Assembly (NCBI GenBank): GCA_965267605.1
Contig: OZ254088.1
Coordinates: forward strand, 434,001 to 498,000
Reading direction: 5' to 3'
Length of the DNA stretch: 64,000 nt
Source: G965267605 sp965267605
GTDB lineage: Bacteria; Bacteroidota; Bacteroidia; Flavobacteriales_E; Vicingaceae
In this document: in pieces, positions 16,915 through 25,968 of the stretch
Layout: each line of letters starts with the position of its first letter
Numbering within the stretch: position 1 is the first letter of the stretch
The notes under the pieces: model-generated
Databases searched by the model: none
What the model saw: only the letters and a program-made list of their open reading frames with translations
What the model was told of the DNA's origin: nothing
Program-made: the position numbers and the translations under genes

Positions 16915-18244
16915 ATTGCTCAAAGAAGTAGTCGACCAGTTCATTAAGGTCGTCCAGGGTGAGGTCTATCTCGCCCTCGAAATAAGCATCAATCGCAGCG
17001 GTGAGTTCTTTGGCCGAAATGATCCCGTTTTTGTCACCATCAACGGGTTTGAATTTGGCCGGAACCCTAAAGGTTACGACAGACTTATTTGTTTCCTGAA
17101 TATTCTTAGTCTTCTCTGCCAGGGTTTGTGGTGCCTTACCACCACTCTCACCACTGTAGTAGGTCTTGCGTTCTACTGCAATTGAATCTCGTTTCGCTTG
17201 CTTAGCAGCCAACATCTCGTCAGTAATTGTAACACCCTGTGAATTGACGTTTGCGCCAGGAGCGGTGTTTGGTTCAGTGTCCAGATAGTCTGGAACACCA
17301 TCCTTATCTCCATCCTTTGCGCAGCCTTTGCCATCCACTTCCACATCTGGGGGTGTTCCCTGGCATCTATCTTTCATGTCGATTACACCGTCCTGATCGC
17401 TATCCTCTTTTTCAAGACCGGCAAAGTCAACGTCCTTATATCTTTCCCGATCCGCTCTTCTTTCTGCCAGCCGTTTACTAATTCCCCAATCATACTCCAG
17501 TCCAAAGGAGGTGTATAGGAATTTGTCCATCTTGTTATTGGTAGCAACGTTATCCAGGTAGTCGGTAAACGTGAACACATATTCTGCGGCAATACGTGCT
17601 TTCAGGTTCTTAGATACGTTGAATTTCAATCCCGCCTTTATCGGAATTGTGATGGTGTTTCTCTTGTAGGTTACAAGGCTATCCTTGAGTTGCGACTCAT
17701 AAACGTAATCTCTGTTCAGAATAATGGATGTAGAAACTGTCGTGTCATGTTGCGGTCTGTCACGAAGTGATCCATCGTTCCAATGGTAGTAGGAGCTTCC
17801 GTTGGCGTCTGTTAGGTCTCCATGCGGGTCGAATTGAAGAAATCCGATACCGAGAGATACAAATGGTGCAAATCCAGAGGTTTCCTTGATAAGGAATCCA
17901 TTATCCATGTCGAACACAAAACCAAGGTCGATATGGGTTACTTTGGATTCGAAAGACCAGTAGCCACCTGTGTCCAGACGGGTGCTAGCCACATTACCCA
18001 TTGTCCCGTTGACTGATATGCCAACAAGATGACGGATCTTCTTTTCCAGATAGAAACCGTACCCAAATCTTACATTGGATAAGATGTTGGTGCCTGTTTT
18101 CCGCCCTATATCTCCATTGTAGGAAAGGCAGCCGGCATTTACACCGATGTTTGGTAAGTACTTTTCAGCGAAATTAGGGTCGCTCTCCTGAGCGTGTACC
18201 CCTACCGCAAATATTGTCGCTAATACGTAGGTTAACCTTTTCAT
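16913..18244 (-). CDS. Outer membrane barrel-like protein with TSP3 repeats and C-terminal EF-hand
   Basis: 443 aa. The signal peptide MKRLTYVLATIFAVGVHAQ sets the start at 18244; a longer frame to 18313 adds only implausible residues. The N-terminal ~270 residues share layout with the 13278-15344 protein: 'DLTDANGSSYYHWNDGSLRD' matches 'LYDAFGNKYHYWSDGSIRN', and both have 'RDYVYE'. TSP3-like loops follow (DSDQDGVIDMKDRCQGTP, DGDKDGVPDYLD). The C-terminus has no SPOR module but a canonical EF-hand loop, DGDKNGIISAKEL (~400-412), with Asp/Asp/Asn/Ser/Glu ligands and a second degenerate helix pair. I infer a calcium-stabilised outer membrane protein, first gene of the three-gene cluster. Confidence 0.72.
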   Translation of the reverse strand: MKRLTYVLATIFAVGVHAQESDPNFAEKYLPNIGVNAGCLSYNGDIGRKTGTNILSNVRFGYGFYLEKKIRHLVGISVNGTMGNVASTRLDTGGYWSFESKVTHIDLGFVFDMDNGFLIKETSGFAPFVSLGIGFLQFDPHGDLTDANGSSYYHWNDGSLRDRPQHDTTVSTSIILNRDYVYESQLKDSLVTYKRNTITIPIKAGLKFNVSKNLKARIAAEYVFTFTDYLDNVATNNKMDKFLYTSFGLEYDWGISKRLAERRADRERYKDVDFAGLEKEDSDQDGVIDMKDRCQGTPPDVEVDGKGCAKDGDKDGVPDYLDTEPNTAPGANVNSQGVTITDEMLAAKQAKRDSIAVERKTYYSGESGGKAPQTLAEKTKNIQETNKSVVTFRVPAKFKPVDGDKNGIISAKELTAAIDAYFEGEIDLTLDDLNELVDYFFEQ

Positions 18245-18288
18245 AATTAATTGTTTATGAATCGAACTAACCAAGTTACGACAATAGC

Positions 18289-18296
18289 CAAAATTA
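18289..18296 (-). promoter_or_regulatory. Putative -7 promoter box for the envelope cluster
   Basis: TAATTTTG on the minus strand is a perfect TAnnTTTG box, 44 bp before the ATG at 18244. No clear -33 TTG stands at the right distance. A second perfect box, TAGATTTG, lies at 18347-18340. Confidence 0.4.
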
Positions 18297-18313
18297 TGCG
18301 AGCCTCGCTGCAA

Positions 18314-18333
18314 TTATTAACAGTTGTGAATAA
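18314..18333. repeat. Palindrome TTATTAACA-N2-TGTGAATAA
   Basis: Inverted arms match in 8 of 9 positions with a 2-bp spacer, the same architecture as the perfect copy at 33017-33036. It lies between the two candidate -7 boxes of the 18244 gene, so operator function is plausible. Confidence 0.45.
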
Positions 18334-18364
18334 CTACCCCAAATCTACCGTATAGCAGTGCCGG

Positions 18365-18384
18365 GCATAGGAAGAGCCCTATGC
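18365..18384. other. Stem-loop downstream of the LOG-family gene
   Basis: A perfect 7-bp stem GCATAGG / CCTATGC with a 6-nt loop lies 34 bp after the LOG-family stop. With no T-tract it could be a Rho-independent-like or RNA-protecting hairpin ending the polysaccharide/uvrA operon. Confidence 0.45.
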
Positions 18385-18386
18385 AG

Positions 18387-18411
18387 TTATTAACACATTA
18401 GCTGTTAACAA
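18387..18411. repeat. Palindrome TTATTAACA-N7-TGTTAACAA
   Basis: Inverted arms matching in 8 of 9 positions with a 7-bp spacer. It is a third member of the TTATTAACA palindrome group seen at 18314 and 33017. Confidence 0.4.
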
Positions 18412-18417
18412 CGAGGA

Positions 18418-19107
18418 TTAGAAATTTGGCTTCAGCAGGTACTGACTGTAGAATTTATCGATGATATCCAGTACTTCATCGGCTGTATCTGCCACTTGAA
18501 TGAGGTCCATATCCTCTGGAGAGATGTTCTTGGCTTCATCACGCAGAACATCCTTAACCCAGTCGATCAATCCGTTCCAAAATGAGCTGCCCACCAAAAC
18601 GATAGGGAACTTGCCGATCTTCTTTGTTTGGATCAGGGTCATCGCTTCAAACAACTCATCGAGCGTTCCAAACCCACCAGGTAAAACAACGAAGCCTTGC
18701 GCGTATTTAACGAACATCACCTTGCGTACGAAGAAGTAGTCGAAGTTGATCAACTTATCGTAATCGATATAAGGGTTGGCCTCCTGTTCAAAGGGAAGGT
18801 CAATATTCAATCCCACAGATTTTCCATTGCCTTCTTTCGCTCCCTTGTTTCCCGCTTCCATGATACCTGGACCACCACCGGTAATCACACCGTATCCACT
18901 TTGTGTGAGTTTGTAGGCAATCTCTACCGCCAATTTATAATATGGATCTTCTGGTTTCGTTCTGGCCGAGCCGAAAATTGAAACACATGGACCAATCTTA
19001 CCCAGCGTTTCGAATCCCTCAACCATTTCAGCCATAACTTTGAAGACAGCCCACGAGTCGTTGGCCTTGATTTCATTCCATTCCTTGTTCGAAAGATTAT
19101 CTACCAT
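18418..19107 (-). CDS. LOG-family (TIGR00730) phosphoribohydrolase-like protein
   Basis: 229 aa. The signature 'VVLPGGFGTLDELFEAMTLIQ' is the PGGxGTxxE motif of LOG/lysine-decarboxylase-like proteins, and 'VITGGGPGIMEAGNKGA' is the nucleotide-binding loop. Characterised members remove ribose 5'-phosphate from cytokinin nucleotides or other nucleoside monophosphates; many bacterial ones are AMP or nucleotide nucleosidases. Cytoplasmic. It starts 2 bp after the uvrA stop, so it belongs to the same transcript, suggesting a nucleotide-salvage or repair-linked housekeeping role rather than hormone synthesis. Confidence 0.9.
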   Translation of the reverse strand: MVDNLSNKEWNEIKANDSWAVFKVMAEMVEGFETLGKIGPCVSIFGSARTKPEDPYYKLAVEIAYKLTQSGYGVITGGGPGIMEAGNKGAKEGNGKSVGLNIDLPFEQEANPYIDYDKLINFDYFFVRKVMFVKYAQGFVVLPGGFGTLDELFEAMTLIQTKKIGKFPIVLVGSSFWNGLIDWVKDVLRDEAKNISPEDMDLIQVADTADEVLDIIDKFYSQYLLKPNF

Positions 19108-19109
19108 AA

Positions 19110-21935
19110 CTAAAGTTCACTTTTTAAGAACTGGGCTGTATAGCCTTTGTTCAGTTTAACCACTTCTTCCGGTGTACCTTCTGCAACAATGGTTCCACCT
19201 TCTTCACCCCCTTCTGGTCCCAGGTCAATAATATGGTCTGCGCACTTGATAACATCCATGTTGTGCTCCACCACAATCAACGTGTTTCCCGCATCTACTA
19301 ATCGATTCAAGACTTTCAGAAGAATTCTGATGTCTTCAAAATGAAGTCCGGTTGTTGGTTCATCCAATATGTATAACGTACTTCCGGTGAATTTCTTGGA
19401 TAACTCTGTTGCCAGTTTCACGCGCTGCGCTTCACCACCCGATAAAGTAGTGGAAGGTTGGCCAAGCCGGATGTAACCAAGTCCAACATCGTAAAGCGTT
19501 TGAATTTTATTCTTGATCGAAGGGTAGCTGGTGAAAAATTCCAGCGCTTCTTCAATCGTCATATTCAAAACGTCTGATATGGATTTACCCCTGTATCGAA
19601 CTTCAAGAGTCTCTCTGTTATACCGTTTTCCATTACAAACGTTACAATTCACGTAAACGTCAGGCAGGAAGTTCATTTCGATTGTCCGTACACCTGCACC
19701 CATGCATTCTTCACATCTGCCACCTTTTACATTGAACGAGAAACGTCCAGGCTTATATCCTCTGATTTGAGCCTCAGGAAGTGAGGCATATAGTGTACGT
19801 ATATCTGAAAATACACCAGTGTAAGTGGCTGGGTTAGAGCGAGGTGTTCTTCCAATAGGTGCCTGGTTGATCTCAATAACCTTATCTATGTATTCAAGAC
19901 CTTTGATCTTGCCGTATGGCATAGGTTTCTGCACGGATTTATAAAGGTATTGTGATAGAATAGGGTAGAGCGTTTTGTTTACAAAAGTGGACTTTCCGCT
20001 ACCCGATACACCTGTAATACAAATGAACTTGCCCAATGGGATGTCGATGGTGACGTCCTGAAGGTTGTTCCCGGACATATTGGTCACCGTTAACGTATTT
20101 CCATTTCCTTTCCTGCGGTCTTTGCTGAATTCAATCTTTCTTTCATTTCGCAGATACTGGGATGTAAGGGTATCCAGTTTTTCGAATTGCTTGGGTTTGC
20201 CTTCTGCAATGATCTCACCCCCGTGCACCCCGGCAAAGGGGCCGATATCTATCAGGTGGTCGCTCTCCAGCATGATGTCTTTGTCATGTTCTACAACCAT
20301 TACCGAATTGCCAATGTCACGAAGTTGCTTCAGAGAGTTGATCAATCGTTGATTATCTCTTTGGTGTAGTCCAATGCTTGGCTCATCGAGAATGTACATA
20401 ACGCCTACGAGCTTGGAACCAATTTGAGTAGCCAATCGGATGCGTTGCGCTTCTCCTCCCGACAGTGTACCTGAACTGCGATTAAGGGTAAGGTAGTCAA
20501 GACCTACTTCAAGAAGGAAGGATACGCGGCTGCGTATCTCCTTGAGAATTTCTGTAGCAATGATCTTATCGCTTTCCTTGAGATGTTTTTCCGCAGTGGC
20601 CAACCAATTGTCAAGATTCCGCACCGTCATGGACGCAAGATTGAAGATCTGTTTATCACCAATCCGGAAGTAGGTCGCCTCTTTTCTCAATCTGGACCCT
20701 TCACAAGTTGGACAGGTTACCTTATTCATAAAGCCTTTGGCCCAGCGTTGTAAACTTTTCGAATCATTCTCTTCGGCCTGGCGGTTAATGAAATTTACAA
20801 TACCCTCGAACTCTAGCGTTCGGGTCCGCTTTACACCTGCAATCTCTTCCTCAACGGTCATGATTTTGTTAGAGCCGTACAGCATGTGGTTGATTGCTTC
20901 ATCAGACACGTCCTTCAAAGGCGTTTTGAGATCAAAGCCGTATAGCTTGCCCATGGCTTCAATTTGCCGATAGATCCAGTTGTTCTTGTACGGGCCAAGG
21001 GGTGCGAGGGCACCCTGCAGGATTGATTTCTTATTGTCGGGAATGACCTTCTTCAAGTCAATCTCTGATATCTGTCCCAGACCATTGCATTGTGAACAAG
21101 CTCCATAAGGGGAATTAAACGAGAAGAAATTCGGAGCAGGATCGTCATAGGCAATACCGGTGGTTGGGCACATCAGGTTTCTACTGAAATACACCGGGGT
21201 TTCATCCTCCACTCCAATGGCTAAAATAGTTCCACTACCTTGCTTCATCGCTATCGCTACCGAATCCTTGATTCGCTTTCGTGCATCGGCCCCAACTTTG
21301 ATACGATCAATCACCAACTCAATGTCGTGTGTTTTGTATCTGTCTAGCTTATCTACATCCAGCAAGTCTGTGATGGTGCCATCTATCCTCACCTTGCTGA
21401 ATCCTCGCTTTACCAGTTGACGAAATAGCTCGCGGTAATGCCCCTTTCTTCCTCGAACGATAGGGCTGAGCAAGGTGAAATTCTGCTTGTCAAACTTCTC
21501 GATGATCAGGTCAACGATTTGATCATCAGAGTATTTCACCATCGGTTCATCAGTGTTGTACGAGTAAGCTGTAGAGACCTTCGCAAATAGTAAGCGAAGA
21601 AAATCATAGATCTCTGTCACCGTACCAACCGTAGATCGAGGGTTTCTTGAAATGGTCTTTTGCTCAATGGCAATAACCGGACTTAGTCCTGTGATCTGAT
21701 CCACGTCCGGGCGTTCCAGGGTTCCCAGAAATTGGCGGGCGTAAGCTGCGAAGCTATCAATGTAACGCCTTTGGCCTTCTGCGTATATGGTGTCAAAAGC
21801 CAGAGAGGATTTACCACTTCCACTTAAACCGGTAATTACAACCAATTGCTCTCTGGGTATGGATACGGAAACGTCCTTCAGGTTATGTACCCGAGCTCCA
21901 ACTACTTCGAGCTTGTCTGTATCTGGAAAATCCAA
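19110..21935 (-). CDS. uvrA: Excinuclease ABC subunit A
   Basis: 941 aa, normal length. UvrA is the damage-sensing ATPase of nucleotide excision repair. Two ABC modules are visible: Walker A 'GLSGSGKSSLAFDTIYAEGQRRY' near the start and 'GVSGSGKSTFVNKTLYPIL' in the second half; signatures 'GTLSGGEAQRIRLATQIG' and 'TTLSGGEAQRVKLATELS'. Zinc fingers are CSQCNGLG...CPTCEGSR and CEECMGAG...CNVCNGKR. Translation must begin at TTG (21935): an in-frame stop lies two codons upstream, no ATG precedes the conserved N-terminus, and AGGA sits just before it. The stop of the WecA-like gene is 6 bp upstream in the same frame. Finding uvrA at the end of a polysaccharide operon is notable. Confidence 0.97.
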   Translation of the reverse strand: MDFPDTDKLEVVGARVHNLKDVSVSIPREQLVVITGLSGSGKSSLAFDTIYAEGQRRYIDSFAAYARQFLGTLERPDVDQITGLSPVIAIEQKTISRNPRSTVGTVTEIYDFLRLLFAKVSTAYSYNTDEPMVKYSDDQIVDLIIEKFDKQNFTLLSPIVRGRKGHYRELFRQLVKRGFSKVRIDGTITDLLDVDKLDRYKTHDIELVIDRIKVGADARKRIKDSVAIAMKQGSGTILAIGVEDETPVYFSRNLMCPTTGIAYDDPAPNFFSFNSPYGACSQCNGLGQISEIDLKKVIPDNKKSILQGALAPLGPYKNNWIYRQIEAMGKLYGFDLKTPLKDVSDEAINHMLYGSNKIMTVEEEIAGVKRTRTLEFEGIVNFINRQAEENDSKSLQRWAKGFMNKVTCPTCEGSRLRKEATYFRIGDKQIFNLASMTVRNLDNWLATAEKHLKESDKIIATEILKEIRSRVSFLLEVGLDYLTLNRSSGTLSGGEAQRIRLATQIGSKLVGVMYILDEPSIGLHQRDNQRLINSLKQLRDIGNSVMVVEHDKDIMLESDHLIDIGPFAGVHGGEIIAEGKPKQFEKLDTLTSQYLRNERKIEFSKDRRKGNGNTLTVTNMSGNNLQDVTIDIPLGKFICITGVSGSGKSTFVNKTLYPILSQYLYKSVQKPMPYGKIKGLEYIDKVIEINQAPIGRTPRSNPATYTGVFSDIRTLYASLPEAQIRGYKPGRFSFNVKGGRCEECMGAGVRTIEMNFLPDVYVNCNVCNGKRYNRETLEVRYRGKSISDVLNMTIEEALEFFTSYPSIKNKIQTLYDVGLGYIRLGQPSTTLSGGEAQRVKLATELSKKFTGSTLYILDEPTTGLHFEDIRILLKVLNRLVDAGNTLIVVEHNMDVIKCADHIIDLGPEGGEEGGTIVAEGTPEEVVKLNKGYTAQFLKSEL

Positions 21936-21941
21936 CTTGTC

Positions 21942-23030
21942 CTATCCGCGTTTCTTGATCCTGCGATGCATCCTGAAATTGGTAGTTCGCAGTCTGGTGA
22001 TCGTGAACAGGAACGAAAATACGATTATGCAGTAGAAAGAGAAAAGCACTGTGTGGGTCATTGTCCACTCATCAATTTTGGTAACGATAAAGTAAACCAG
22101 TCCGCACCCAATGAGCGAAACTACAAGCATGAAAACAGCCACTTGCTTGTCTGTAAAACCAAGGTAGCTCAGGAAGTGTGTGGTATGATCTTTTCCTCCA
22201 ATGAACGGGGAGTTGCCTTTAGCAACACGGTTGATGATCACGGTAGTTGTGTCTACCAGCGTTGGAAGGAAAGTGATCAGGACGATGAACACCTGTTTCA
22301 TGATAGAGATCTGTCCTAATCCTACCGGATTCCAAAGGAACTTTATACCCAAAGCTGCCAGTAGAATTCCCAGGAATTGACTTCCGGTATCGCCCATGTA
22401 CATTTTACTGGGGTTCCAGTTGTATCGGAGAAATGCGAACAATGATGCGATGATACCAAATGCCATTACTGTGTAGATAGATTCGATCTGACCAGTAATA
22501 AGCAGTATCAGCAGAATTGTAATGAGTATAGAACTCGAAACAATGGTTGTAATGCCGTCCATATTGTCCAGCATGTTCAAAGAATTCATAATCGTTACCA
22601 CCCACAATATGGTGAGTGCAATGTTCAACCACTGTTGTGAGAATATTTCGATTTGGGTTCCTGTAACCACCAGTGCAACACCACAAGCTATTTGAGTAAA
22701 CAGCTTCAGTAGGGGTTTTGTGTTATACGCATCGTCTGCCAGCCCCATCAGAAAGCCCATACATGTGGCAAGAATAACACCATAGAATGGCCTGCTGTAT
22801 AGTCCCTCGCTGTCACCAGACAGTGCAGGATAAAGAGCAATACAGAGCAAGAAGATGATAAAGAATGAAACACCCCCAATGGCTGGTTTTTGGACCGAGC
22901 TCCATCGCAACTGTTCTTGGTTTCTAATGCCCAGGTTCTTGCTGAACGTAAGAAAGATCTTGTTCAGCAATAACGAGAACACCAATGTTCCGAGAAAAAA
23001 CAGTAGGTATTTAATCAGAATAAGGTTCAA
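21942..23030 (-). CDS. WecA/MraY-family undecaprenyl-phosphate sugar-1-phosphate transferase
   Basis: 362 aa with about ten hydrophobic helices. Conserved family motifs: 'GLADDAYNTKPLLKL' (DD pair), 'NMLDNMDGI', 'YMGDTGSQFLG' and the late histidine motif 'DHTTHFLSYLGF'. These enzymes attach GlcNAc-1-P or a related sugar phosphate to the lipid carrier to start O-antigen, capsule or teichoic acid synthesis. The position beside Wzc-like, Wza-like and rfbC genes fits the initiating transferase of this locus. No ATG exists in frame near the N-terminus; TTG at 23030 is the likely start. MraY is excluded by context and motif spacing, but the exact sugar is unknown. Confidence 0.88.
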   Translation of the reverse strand: MNLILIKYLLFFLGTLVFSLLLNKIFLTFSKNLGIRNQEQLRWSSVQKPAIGGVSFFIIFLLCIALYPALSGDSEGLYSRPFYGVILATCMGFLMGLADDAYNTKPLLKLFTQIACGVALVVTGTQIEIFSQQWLNIALTILWVVTIMNSLNMLDNMDGITTIVSSSILITILLILLITGQIESIYTVMAFGIIASLFAFLRYNWNPSKMYMGDTGSQFLGILLAALGIKFLWNPVGLGQISIMKQVFIVLITFLPTLVDTTTVIINRVAKGNSPFIGGKDHTTHFLSYLGFTDKQVAVFMLVVSLIGCGLVYFIVTKIDEWTMTHTVLFSFYCIIVFSFLFTITRLRTTNFRMHRRIKKRG

Positions 23031-23067
23031 ACGTAGCGTTAGGTTGTGGTAAAATTACCCATAGATT

Positions 23068-23607
23068 CTATACGTGTCCAGTCATATCTGCAAAAAAAGG
23101 AGCTTCATTGTCCTTGACAGATATGATAGGGTCTTCCACACCCCAATTGATATTCAAGGTTGGATCGTTCCAACGAATACCTCGCTCTGATGCTTTGTTG
23201 TAGAAGTTGGTACACTTGTAACTGAACACCGTGTTGTCTTCCAGCGTTGCAAAACCGTGCGCAAATCCAGGGGGTATGTAGGCCATTCTGAAATTGCTGC
23301 CCGTTAGCTCAAATGTTTCGTGCTGGCCAAATGTGGGAGACCCTGGTCGGATATCAACAGCTACATCGATTACGGCCCCAGCAAGAACACGTACCAGTTT
23401 TCCCTGCGCGAATGGTTCCTCCTGGTAATGTAAACCGCGCAATACACCTTTACTAGACATGGATTGGTTATCCTGCACGAAAGGATCAGGGCAGCATTCC
23501 TTCAGTTTGTCTATATGAAAGGATTCGAAAAAGTACCCTCGCTCGTCCTTGAATACCACTGGTTCAATAACGAACAAGTCTTTTATTCCGGTTTCAATGA
23601 TTTTCAT
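23068..23607 (-). CDS. rfbC: dTDP-4-dehydrorhamnose 3,5-epimerase
   Basis: 179 aa cupin epimerase of dTDP-L-rhamnose synthesis. Seen: 'FKDERGYFFESF' substrate loop, 'SSKGVLRGLHYQ' with the catalytic His, 'VDIRPGSPTFGQ', 'YIPPGFAHGFATLEDNTVFSYKCTNFY', and 'RGIRWNDPTLNINW'. The product would feed rhamnose (or a related 6-deoxysugar) into the polysaccharide made by this locus. rfbA, rfbB and rfbD are not in the window. The ATG overlaps the stop of the Wzc-like gene by one base (TAATG), so the two are translationally coupled. Confidence 0.95.
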   Translation of the reverse strand: MKIIETGIKDLFVIEPVVFKDERGYFFESFHIDKLKECCPDPFVQDNQSMSSKGVLRGLHYQEEPFAQGKLVRVLAGAVIDVAVDIRPGSPTFGQHETFELTGSNFRMAYIPPGFAHGFATLEDNTVFSYKCTNFYNKASERGIRWNDPTLNINWGVEDPIISVKDNEAPFFADMTGHV

Positions 23608-25967
23608 TACTCATCTTCGTAATAACCACCATAGCCGTATCCATAACCATAGCTATACTGGTAAATACCTGCCTTCAAATCTACTGCATTCAGGATAACG
23701 CCCAGCTTGTCAATTCCGTACTCATACTTAACCCGTTCGAGATTGCGGACAAACTCTCGCTTTGAGTAATCTGCACGCAGCACATAGATTGGAACGTCCG
23801 CCTGCTGCATTACTGTAAGGCCATCACTAACCATCCCAACCGGAGGATTGTCAATGATGATAAAATTGTACTTGGTGCGAAGTTCTGCCAGCAATTCATC
23901 CAATTTGCCATTGATGATAAGTTCAGCGGGATTGGGTGGAATAGGGCCAGCAGTAATGTAATCCAGGCCTTCTATTTCACTGTGCTGAATACATTCCTGG
24001 TAATCGCATTGACCACCAAGAATAACGCTCATTCCCTTGTCATTTGAAGTACCAAATCCGAGGTGGATCTTTGGTTTCCTAAGGTCAAGATCAAGTAGCA
24101 CGCACTTCTTTCCAGATAGCGCAAGGATGCCACCAAGGTTAAGTGCAGCAAACGTTTTTCCTTCCCCGGAAACCGTAGATGTTATGGTGATTAATGGTAC
24201 CTCTACATCTCTGCTGATAAATGAAATGCTTGAACGTACTGCCCGGAATGCTTCAGCGATCACAGATTTGGATTGCTGATTGATAACCAATTGAGAAGTT
24301 GGGATGTTCTTCTTGTACTTTGGAATTACTCCCAGAATTGAAATTTCCGGACCAACCAGCCTCTCCAACTCATCCAGAGAAGTAATGTGGTTGTAGAACA
24401 AATACTTGATGATCAATAGACTCAAGCAGATGAAGAGAGAAGCAGTCACAAAAACCAGGAAGACGAACATTCCACTGGGAGACATAGGCTCCGTGGGTCG
24501 CGTTGCTTCTTCAAGGACAATGTTTTGCGAAACGAATCCTTTTTCGGAAATGGAATACTCAGTTCTCTTTTCAGCAAGAAGATCAAAGAACTTCTGATCG
24601 ATTGAGAGCATTCGCTGTAAACGAGCGTATTCGATCTCCTTTTCCGGGATACCAAGGAACTTACCTTCAATCTCTCCGGACTTATCTATCAGGTCTTTCT
24701 TCTTGCCCTCAAGTTCATTGATGGTAGAGTTTACACTTTGAAGCAGCAATGTTCTTTGTGTCTCAATTTGTTGGTCAATAGACTTTACTGCATCGTGATC
24801 TTCAGTGAGGTCGTACAACAAAGTGTGACGTTTTTCAATCAGCTGCTTCAACGATGTAGAGAAGATTCTCAACGCCCCTTCGTATTCTGTTCCACTGATT
24901 ACACCAATCAACTCATTGAGGTCCTTCTCATTATCCTTCTTCTCCAATGAGCCTCTCATCTTCTTAAGCACACTTAGCTGAAGTTCCAGATCCGTGATAC
25001 TACTCTCGAAGGTGCTCAATCTGCCCAGGTACACGTTGGTGAATTCCGAGGACGCGGCCATGCCATTGCTCTCGCGGAACTTCTGTAGTTCTCCTTCAGA
25101 CACCTTTAGCTTGTTGTAAACAATGTCAAGCTGATCATTAATAAAGTCCAATACTTTTCGTGCACTCTGACTCTTCCTTTCAACATCGTACACTTTGAAT
25201 TCTTCAGAAAGGGCAGTTACAATATCAACCGCCTTTGCAGGGTTTCGATCGACAAAACTCACAGAAACGGTATTGGCTCTCGAGTTCTCAAGTGTTACGG
25301 TCAGTTGCTTGGAAAGTCTACCTACGTAGTTATCGAAGTTGTTAACCACGAAGTAGATTTCGTTCTTCTTCACCTGGTTATTCATCTCCTCGATCAAGGT
25401 CCAGCGAATGGCCCGGAACTTGAACGACAGCGATTTGATCCTGATCTCGTCTGCAACATTGAATTCTTTATCCCATCCAATGGATGGTGCATAAATGCTA
25501 ACCTTCTCCTTGCTGATAAAATCAACATAGATCGGAATGTCTTGCATCGCGGAGGAGGAATCGATCACTTCTACCAGAAAGGGCTCTTTGCCGTAAAGAT
25601 CCTCTGCAAGGAATTGCCCTTCATTGTAAATACTAACATGCAAAGGCAATGGTGCCAATGCGCGTTTCATAAGGTAGGTGGACTGAAGAACTTCTATTTC
25701 TGCGGAGATGTCCTCAGATTCATAGATGTTCTCAACTTCCAGGATCTTGTTAGCTGTGTTGGTGTTGCCCGTCTGAAGCAACAGTGTACTTTGATATTGC
25801 GGGGGAGTATACCTCGTGTATAACCCGGCCAGAATTCCACAAATGGCAACAGCAATGAGCAATTGCAGCCAGGATCTCCTTGCAACGCGCAAGAAAATCA
25901 AGGGGTCGAACTCGGAACCGAAGTTCCAGAGTTGGCGCTTCTCTCTAAATTGCTGCTGTGGTTCCAA
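23607..25967 (-). CDS. Wzc-like polysaccharide co-polymerase / BY-kinase
   Basis: 786-aa inner-membrane protein. An N-terminal helix (~33-52), a long periplasmic Wzz/GNVR region rich in coiled coil (~270-440), a second helix ~508-530, then a cytoplasmic BY-kinase domain: Walker A 'STVSGEGKTFAALNLG', Walker A' 'LLDLDLRKPKIHLG', Walker B 'FIIIDNPPVG'. It ends in a Tyr-rich tail 'YQYSYGYGYGYGGYYEDE', the autophosphorylation cluster. In this family cycles of tyrosine phosphorylation control chain length and export through Wza. No cognate phosphatase (wzb) is present here. TTG at 25967 is the apparent start, two bases after the upstream stop. Confidence 0.93.
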   Translation of the reverse strand: MEPQQQFREKRQLWNFGSEFDPLIFLRVARRSWLQLLIAVAICGILAGLYTRYTPPQYQSTLLLQTGNTNTANKILEVENIYESEDISAEIEVLQSTYLMKRALAPLPLHVSIYNEGQFLAEDLYGKEPFLVEVIDSSSAMQDIPIYVDFISKEKVSIYAPSIGWDKEFNVADEIRIKSLSFKFRAIRWTLIEEMNNQVKKNEIYFVVNNFDNYVGRLSKQLTVTLENSRANTVSVSFVDRNPAKAVDIVTALSEEFKVYDVERKSQSARKVLDFINDQLDIVYNKLKVSEGELQKFRESNGMAASSEFTNVYLGRLSTFESSITDLELQLSVLKKMRGSLEKKDNEKDLNELIGVISGTEYEGALRIFSTSLKQLIEKRHTLLYDLTEDHDAVKSIDQQIETQRTLLLQSVNSTINELEGKKKDLIDKSGEIEGKFLGIPEKEIEYARLQRMLSIDQKFFDLLAEKRTEYSISEKGFVSQNIVLEEATRPTEPMSPSGMFVFLVFVTASLFICLSLLIIKYLFYNHITSLDELERLVGPEISILGVIPKYKKNIPTSQLVINQQSKSVIAEAFRAVRSSISFISRDVEVPLITITSTVSGEGKTFAALNLGGILALSGKKCVLLDLDLRKPKIHLGFGTSNDKGMSVILGGQCDYQECIQHSEIEGLDYITAGPIPPNPAELIINGKLDELLAELRTKYNFIIIDNPPVGMVSDGLTVMQQADVPIYVLRADYSKREFVRNLERVKYEYGIDKLGVILNAVDLKAGIYQYSYGYGYGYGGYYEDE

Positions 25968-25968
25968 A

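Noticed and set aside
18325..18333. DnaA-box-like TGTGAATAA suggesting an origin
   Set aside because: One mismatch to the box, no cluster of boxes, and no dnaA, dnaN or other origin genes near.
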